DNA of 64,000 nt. It comes from Cupriavidus sp. U2 (GTDB lineage Bacteria; Pseudomonadota; Gammaproteobacteria; Burkholderiales; Burkholderiaceae). The position numbers were made by a program, and so were the translations under genes. This document shows positions 60,101 to 64,000 of this stretch, in pieces. The stretch is taken from the NCBI RefSeq assembly GCF_009663685.2, contig NZ_RCOG02000006.1:248001-312000 (forward strand). The letters are read 5' to 3'. The first letter of the stretch is position 1. Each line of letters starts with the position of its first letter. Under the pieces are notes generated by a model that was given only the letters and a program-made list of their open reading frames with translations, was not told the origin of the DNA and ran no database searches.

Positions 60101-61228
60101 ATGAAACGGCGCACGGGCGGCACCAAATTGTGGGCAACGCTGAGCAAGCAGGCGACGCGCAGCGCACGCCAGTTCAGCCGCACGGTCAGCAGGACCGTGA
60201 CCGATCCGATGGTGCGCGCGGCCCGGCAGCAGGGCCAGGCCGTCAGCAAGGCCATGGGCCGCGCCGTGGGCAAGGTGGCGCGCCAGGCCCTGACCGGCGT
60301 GGTGACACCGGCGCGCGTGCCGGTCAGCAAGAGCGGCGGTTCCTGGGAGGAAGGCCTGTGGGGCTTCAGCCTGGGGATCGGCAGCGTGGGGCAGCGCCGC
60401 TACCGGGTGTTCGTTCCGCCCGGCGTCAGCGCGGCCCGGCCCGCGCCGTTGCTGGTCCTGCTGCACGGCTGCGGGCAGGATGCCGCCAGTTTTGCCGCGT
60501 GCGCCCGTGTGGCCAAGGTGGCGCGCGACGCGCGCTGGGTCGTGCTGATGCCCGAGCAGTCGGTACACGCCAATGCCCAGCGTTGCTGGAACTGGTTCCG
60601 TCCCGCGGCGCGCGGTGCATCGGAAACCGCGCTGCTGATGTCGATGATCGACCATGTCAGCCAACGCTACGCCATCCTGGCCCATCGCGTCTGCGCGTTC
60701 GGCCTGTCGGCGGGCGGCGCCATGGCGATGATGCTGGGCCTGCGTTATCCGGATCGCTTCGCGGCCATCGGTTCCCATTCGGGCGCCGCGCCCTTTAGCG
60801 CCATCAATGCCACGCAGGCGCCAAAGGCCATGCGCGGCGATCGGGCGCCCGACGCCGTGGCGGCCCGCCTGGCGCTTGCCGGGCGCTCCCCGCCCCCGCT
60901 GCTGTTGCTGCACGGCGACGAAGACAGCGTGGTGTCCTACGACAACGCCACGTCTACGGCCGCGATGTGGCTGGAACTGTTGCCGCCGGGCACCCCGGCC
61001 CCCAGGGCACTGCCGGCCAGGCGCGTAAGGCGTGGCACGCGGCGCGCGGTGGACGTGTTCGACTGGCAGGCGGGGCCGCGTCCCTATCTGCGCGTGGTGA
61101 AGGTGGAAGGGCTGCGCCACGCGTGGAGCGGCGGCGCGCCCGGACAGGCGTTCTCGGACCCCAGCGGGCCTGACGCGCTCAAGATCGCGCTACGCTTCTT
61201 TTCGGTGAACGGGCGCCAGCGGGAATGA
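60101..61228 (+). CDS. PHB-depolymerase-family esterase
   Basis: A 375-residue protein of the LpqC/poly(3-hydroxybutyrate)-depolymerase-type esterase family. A basic N-terminal segment of about 75 residues lacks a signal peptide; the catalytic domain starts near RRYRVFVPPG. The oxyanion block LLVLLHGCGQDAASFA, the nucleophile Ser in GLSAGGAMAMMLG, the acid in LLLHGDEDSVVSY and the His in VEGLRHAWSGG are present. Without a secretion signal it probably acts inside the cell, on short hydroxyacyl oligomers or other esters, rather than on external polymer. It stands alone and has no phasin or phaC neighbour. Confidence 0.88.
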   Translation: MKRRTGGTKLWATLSKQATRSARQFSRTVSRTVTDPMVRAARQQGQAVSKAMGRAVGKVARQALTGVVTPARVPVSKSGGSWEEGLWGFSLGIGSVGQRRYRVFVPPGVSAARPAPLLVLLHGCGQDAASFAACARVAKVARDARWVVLMPEQSVHANAQRCWNWFRPAARGASETALLMSMIDHVSQRYAILAHRVCAFGLSAGGAMAMMLGLRYPDRFAAIGSHSGAAPFSAINATQAPKAMRGDRAPDAVAARLALAGRSPPPLLLLHGDEDSVVSYDNATSTAAMWLELLPPGTPAPRALPARRVRRGTRRAVDVFDWQAGPRPYLRVVKVEGLRHAWSGGAPGQAFSDPSGPDALKIALRFFSVNGRQRE

Positions 61229-61298
61229 GCCCGATAAACGGGCGGTGAATGCGGTCTTTCGAGGACAGGTCGATCCAGCTGTGATAATCAGGCACGAC

Positions 61299-61317
61299 TT
61301 TCACTTGTGCAGTGAAA
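61299..61317. promoter_or_regulatory. TTTCACT-N5-AGTGAAA dyad abutting the LysR start codon
   Basis: TTTCACT (61299-61305) and AGTGAAA (61311-61317) form a perfect 7-bp inverted repeat with a 5-base spacer and end directly at the ATG at 61318. It contains T-N11-A, the minimal LysR-family box. Its position over the translation start would let the regulator shut off its own gene. No Shine-Dalgarno sequence separates it from the ATG. Confidence 0.6.
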
Positions 61318-62250
61318 ATGATCAGACTCGACGACCTTCATCTTTTTGTACGAACCGCGGCGCTCGGCAGCTTTTCGAACGCTGCCCGCGAGGCCGATCT
61401 GCTGCCCGGCCAGGTCAGCGCAGCCATCCTGCGGCTGGAAAAGGAACTGGATATCCGGCTGTTCGCCCGGTCGACGCGCAGCCTCCGGCTGACCGCGGAG
61501 GGGGAGCAGTACCTGCCTTATGCCGACGAAGTGCTGGCGATGCTCAAGGAAGGCCGGGAGCGCATGCATGGCGAGCAGACGGCGCTGCAGGGCACCCTGA
61601 AGATTGCAGCGCCTTCCGACCTGGGGCGCAATGTCCTGTTGCCACTGCTGACGGCGTTCCAGGCATCGCACCCCAAGCTGGTGCTCCGGCTGTCGTTGTC
61701 CGACCAGGTCACCGATGTATTTCGGGACCCGGTGGACATCGCCATCCGCTACGGCGCGAACGAAGGCGCCACTTACGTGGCGCTGCCATTGGCCGAGCAC
61801 AATCGGCGCGTCCTGGTCGCTTCGCCGGACTACCTGCAACGCCATGGACGTCCGGCATCGCTCGATGACCTGCTCATGCACCAATGCCTGCCGTTTGTGC
61901 TGGGTGGCCGCCTGTACGATCGCTGGCACTTTCCAGCGGCCGGCATGCGGCGACAGATCACGATCAAGGGCACGCTGCTATGCGATGACGCGGAGATCGC
62001 GCGGCGCTGGGCCATCGACGGACGCGGCATCGCGTACAAGTCGTGGATAGATGTCTGTGCCGACGTCGAGCAGGGCCGGCTGGAACTGCTGCTGCCCGAG
62101 CAGCCCGGCGAGCCGGTGCCGCTCAATCTGGTGTGCCCGCACCGCCGACAGTTTTCGCCGGCCGTGCGGTACCTGCACGCAATGCTGCGTGAGCGATTGC
62201 TGGAGATGAGCGAAAAGATGCGTACCTACACGCGCTATCCCGTGGGCTGA
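61318..62250 (+). CDS. LysR-type transcriptional regulator
   Basis: A 310-residue LysR-family protein of the AaeR/DmlR-like group. The N-terminal HTH reads IRLDDLHLFVRTAALGSFSNAAREADLLPGQVSAAILRLEKELDIRLF; the effector domain begins LKIAAPSDLGRNVLLPLL and contains DPVDIAIRYG. The ATG at 61318 is preferred; a GTG at 61312 lies in the dyad. No divergent gene is present, so its target is not evident from position; it ends convergently to a ferredoxin gene. Self-repression through the overlapping dyad is likely. Confidence 0.9.
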   Translation: MIRLDDLHLFVRTAALGSFSNAAREADLLPGQVSAAILRLEKELDIRLFARSTRSLRLTAEGEQYLPYADEVLAMLKEGRERMHGEQTALQGTLKIAAPSDLGRNVLLPLLTAFQASHPKLVLRLSLSDQVTDVFRDPVDIAIRYGANEGATYVALPLAEHNRRVLVASPDYLQRHGRPASLDDLLMHQCLPFVLGGRLYDRWHFPAAGMRRQITIKGTLLCDDAEIARRWAIDGRGIAYKSWIDVCADVEQGRLELLLPEQPGEPVPLNLVCPHRRQFSPAVRYLHAMLRERLLEMSEKMRTYTRYPVG

Positions 62251-62343
62251 GTGTGGGCGACAGGTTCGCGGGAAACGCCGTCCGCGACTGCCGCGTCACC
62301 CACTGATAGCCTGTATGAAGGTGCCGGACGTCAGCTGGCGCGA

Positions 62344-62670
62344 TCACCCCGCGCCGACCGGCTCGAACACCACATCGCCGGTCGGGCAGGCCACGCAGGG
62401 CAGGATGTACCCGTCGTCCTTCTCGTCCGGGCTCAGCCCCGGCCATTCGATCCGATACCGCACGCTTCCCGCGTGCAGCTTGCTCATGCAGGCGCGGCAG
62501 GTGCCATTGCGGCAGGAACTGGGCAGGCTCACGCCATCGAGCAGGGCGCTTTCGAGCAGGCTCAGCGACGCCGGCGCGGCAAAGCGTACCTGGCTAGGCA
62601 GCACCTGCGCGGTGAATTCCCGGTTGTCGTCCAGGATGTCGGCTGGCATGCCGTATTGCGATTCGGCCAT
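62344..62670 (-). CDS. [2Fe-2S] ferredoxin-like protein
   Basis: A 108-residue plant-type ferredoxin domain. Cluster ligands are SCRNGTCRACMSKL and the distant Cys in LPCVACP; the spacing C-x4-C-x2-C and about 30 residues to the fourth fits the family. The ATG at 62670 opens MAESQYGMPADILDD, a polar leader before the domain. It may deliver electrons to an oxygenase; the P450 3 kb away is a candidate partner. It lies 4 bp after the end of the YigZ-family gene on the same strand, so the two are co-transcribed. Confidence 0.88.
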   Translation of the reverse strand: MAESQYGMPADILDDNREFTAQVLPSQVRFAAPASLSLLESALLDGVSLPSSCRNGTCRACMSKLHAGSVRYRIEWPGLSPDEKDDGYILPCVACPTGDVVFEPVGAG

Positions 62671-62674
62671 GGGG

Positions 62675-63280
62675 CTAGTCCTCGTCGGCCGGAAAGCCGG
62701 CGCGCCCGTGGGTGGCGTCACGCAGGGCTGTCTGCGCCTGCTCGCGAAACGCGGCCGGCAGGCGGATGACCAGCGTGGCCAGCGTGCCATAGCGGGTCTC
62801 GGCCAGCGTGCAGCCCGCATCGGCCGATTGATCGATCCAGCGGCGCACGCGCGGTTCGTCGGGGTAATCGACCAGCACGGTCAGCGTGGCGTAGGTGATG
62901 CGCTCGATCCGCTCCGCATCCTTGAGCGCGCCCGCGATGGCGTCGGTATAGGCCCGCACCAGTCCCCCGGCGCCCAGCTTGACGCCGCCGTAATAGCGCA
63001 CCACGGCGGCCAGCACGCCATCCAGGTCGTGATGGCGCAGTACCTCCAGGATAGGGCGGCCGGCCGTGCCGGACGGCTCGCCGTCATCGGACATGCCCGA
63101 CTGGCCGCCGGCCAGCAAGGCCCAGCACACGTGCGTGGCCGTGGGATGCCGGGCGCGCAGGTCCGCGATCACGCCCATGGCCGCCTCGCGATCGGGCACC
63201 GGCACGGCCAGCGCGATAAAGCGGCTTTTGCGTATCTCGATGTCGGCGTGTACCGGGGCGGCTAGCGTGAAGGTTGGCAA
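62675..63280 (-). CDS. YigZ/IMPACT-family protein
   Basis: A UPF0029/IMPACT-family protein of about 201 residues. The N-terminal domain has the family blocks IEIRKSRFIALAVPV, ATHVCWALLAGG, DDGEPSGTAGRPILEVL and VVRYYGGVKLGAGGLVRAYTDA; a smaller domain follows. The biochemical role is unsettled; some members affect translation or proline dipeptide turnover. No ATG precedes the conserved part: the frame runs back to 63394, but the likely start is a TTG at 63280 (LPTFTLAAPVHADIEI). It precedes the ferredoxin gene by 4 bp. Confidence 0.88.
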   Translation of the reverse strand: MPTFTLAAPVHADIEIRKSRFIALAVPVPDREAAMGVIADLRARHPTATHVCWALLAGGQSGMSDDGEPSGTAGRPILEVLRHHDLDGVLAAVVRYYGGVKLGAGGLVRAYTDAIAGALKDAERIERITYATLTVLVDYPDEPRVRRWIDQSADAGCTLAETRYGTLATLVIRLPAAFREQAQTALRDATHGRAGFPADED

Positions 63281-63360
63281 GACAGGGCAGGAAATTCGAC
63301 AGGCAGGAGGGCGAGTGTAGCGCAGCCGGCCAGGGCACCAAATGCGTGACAGTTTGCCGA

Positions 63361-63394
63361 CCGTCAAACATCTGTCATGAAAGCGCCTTACCAT
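63361..63394 (+). promoter_or_regulatory. Pho box and -10 element upstream of the PhoX-like gene
   Basis: CCGTCAAACATCTGTCAT at 63361-63378 matches the 18-bp PhoB consensus (CTGTCATAWAWCTGTCAY) at 15 positions, with both half-sites at the 11-bp period. A TACCAT (-10-like) hexamer begins 10 bp after it at 63389, the spacing used at PhoB-activated promoters, where the Pho box replaces the -35. The ATG of the phosphatase-like gene is at 63476. This supports induction by phosphate starvation. Confidence 0.75.
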
Positions 63395-63475
63395 CCGGAC
63401 GGGCAGATGTCGTTCCTGCCACCCGCCATCGCTTCATAAGAACTGCCAGACACCCACAGAGCCCACTTCGATCCC

Positions 63476-64000
63476 ATGTCCGACCAGACCGTCAATGCCC
63501 GTCGCCGCGCCCTGAAAATCCTGGGTGGCGCCCCGATGCTGCCGCTTGGTGCCGCTGCCGCCAGCCTGGCCGGCGGCATGTCCGCGATGGAGGCCGCCTT
63601 TGCCGCCGCGCCCCGCCGCAAGGCCGCTGCCTTTACATCCGCCACGTTCACCGGCATGGCCGCGCCCACGCTGGACAACGCGGCGGCCATGGCCACCACG
63701 ACGGTGGGTTCGTCGCTGAACGTGTCGTACGCCGACGGCACCAGGCAGGACTACACGCTGGCCTACCAGCCGTTCTTCGTCACCGGCGACCTGGTGCCGG
63801 ACGGCAAGGGCGGCAAGGTGCTGGCCGGCGGGTATTACGACATCCAGAACCGTCCGATCATGGACGACTCGGTGCCGGGCAAGGCGCGTCAGTTCTATTC
63901 CGATGCCCCCGACGGCAGTTCGCTGCTGACGCTGCGCAACGCCAGGGTGCGTGGCGTCAAGGGCAACACGGTGTTCGCGGTGGTGCAGTTCGAGTACACC
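63476..64000 (+). CDS. PhoX-like Tat-exported phosphatase, N-terminal part
   Basis: The first 175 codons of a protein that runs off the right edge. NARRRALKILGG is a twin-arginine signal, followed by a Gly/Ala-rich hydrophobic stretch. The mature part (TVGSSLNVSYADGTRQDYTL, QPFFVTGDLVPDGKGGKVLAGG, DGSSLLTLRNARV, GNTVFAVVQFEY) resembles the start of the PhoX/DUF839 calcium- and iron-dependent alkaline phosphatases of Burkholderiaceae. The catalytic residues lie beyond the window, so activity cannot be judged. The Pho box upstream supports the call. No strong Shine-Dalgarno precedes the ATG. Confidence 0.75.
   Translation, partial: MSDQTVNARRRALKILGGAPMLPLGAAAASLAGGMSAMEAAFAAAPRRKAAAFTSATFTGMAAPTLDNAAAMATTTVGSSLNVSYADGTRQDYTLAYQPFFVTGDLVPDGKGGKVLAGGYYDIQNRPIMDDSVPGKARQFYSDAPDGSSLLTLRNARVRGVKGNTVFAVVQFEYT

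Noticed and set aside
1..64000. tRNA or rRNA genes, CRISPR arrays, intact insertion sequences or attachment sites
   Set aside because: No cloverleaf-like sequence, regularly spaced repeats, transposase motif or flanking target duplication was seen by reading; a dedicated search was not possible here.

Overview
The window is GC-rich (roughly two thirds G+C), densely coded beta-proteobacterial DNA. The catA-benABCD order behind a BenM/CatR-type LysR regulator, a Bug-family solute receptor, a PHB-depolymerase-like esterase and giant pseudokinase/ATPase/histidine-kinase sensors all point to Burkholderiaceae, most likely Cupriavidus or a close relative, and probably a secondary replicon rich in accessory catabolic genes. 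This is inferred from gene content; no 16S or other taxonomic marker is present. I found no tRNA, rRNA, CRISPR array or intact insertion sequence.

Layout. 1-2.2 kb: the left edge holds a gene cut by the window end, then about 1.2 kb with no convincing gene, a small cupin gene and a perfect 10-bp hairpin. 2.2-5.2 kb: a chemoreceptor and a branched-chain aminotransferase. 5.3-11.1 kb: the benzoate/catechol module (LysR regulator, catA, benA, benB, benC, benD), which turns benzoate into catechol and opens the ring to cis,cis-muconate; a LysR-type site pair sits just upstream of a sigma70-like promoter. 11.1-17.6 kb: a 1741-residue pseudokinase/ATPase/GAF/histidine kinase and a divergent Bug receptor. 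18.1-23.4 kb: a CheB-CheR-PAS-kinase-receiver fusion and a second CheB with a zinc-ribbon tail. 23.4-28.2 kb: an organosulfur-type operon (two SfnB-like flavoproteins, an LLM monooxygenase, a MetQ-like receptor).

28.4-53.4 kb is the most distinctive part. It has two FixJ/NarL-type response regulators, a second giant sensor kinase (1857 residues) with its own single-domain receiver, and several catabolic or transport groups: an exported alpha/beta hydrolase; a molybdenum hydroxylase with triheme cytochrome c and a pyridine-type flavin monooxygenase; a PoxB-like enzyme; and a run of isochorismatase-like hydrolase, alpha/beta hydrolase, amidohydrolase, DoxX, MFS, XapX and porin. Short TAC(C/G)-N2/N5-GGTA dyads, the kind of site NarL-family regulators bind, recur in three intergenic regions here. 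I propose one signalling regulon that controls uptake and oxidation of an unknown, possibly N-heterocyclic, substrate.

53.4-64 kb: an Hsp70-like chaperone, a 37-residue membrane peptide with a clean terminator, a ketopantoate reductase-like enzyme, an EAL phosphodiesterase followed by the remnant of a GGDEF-EAL gene, a P450 with an altered ExxR motif next to an ABM-fold protein, a PHB-depolymerase-like esterase, a LysR regulator with a dyad abutting its start codon, a ferredoxin, a YigZ-family protein and, running off the right edge, a Tat-exported PhoX-like phosphatase preceded by a good Pho box.
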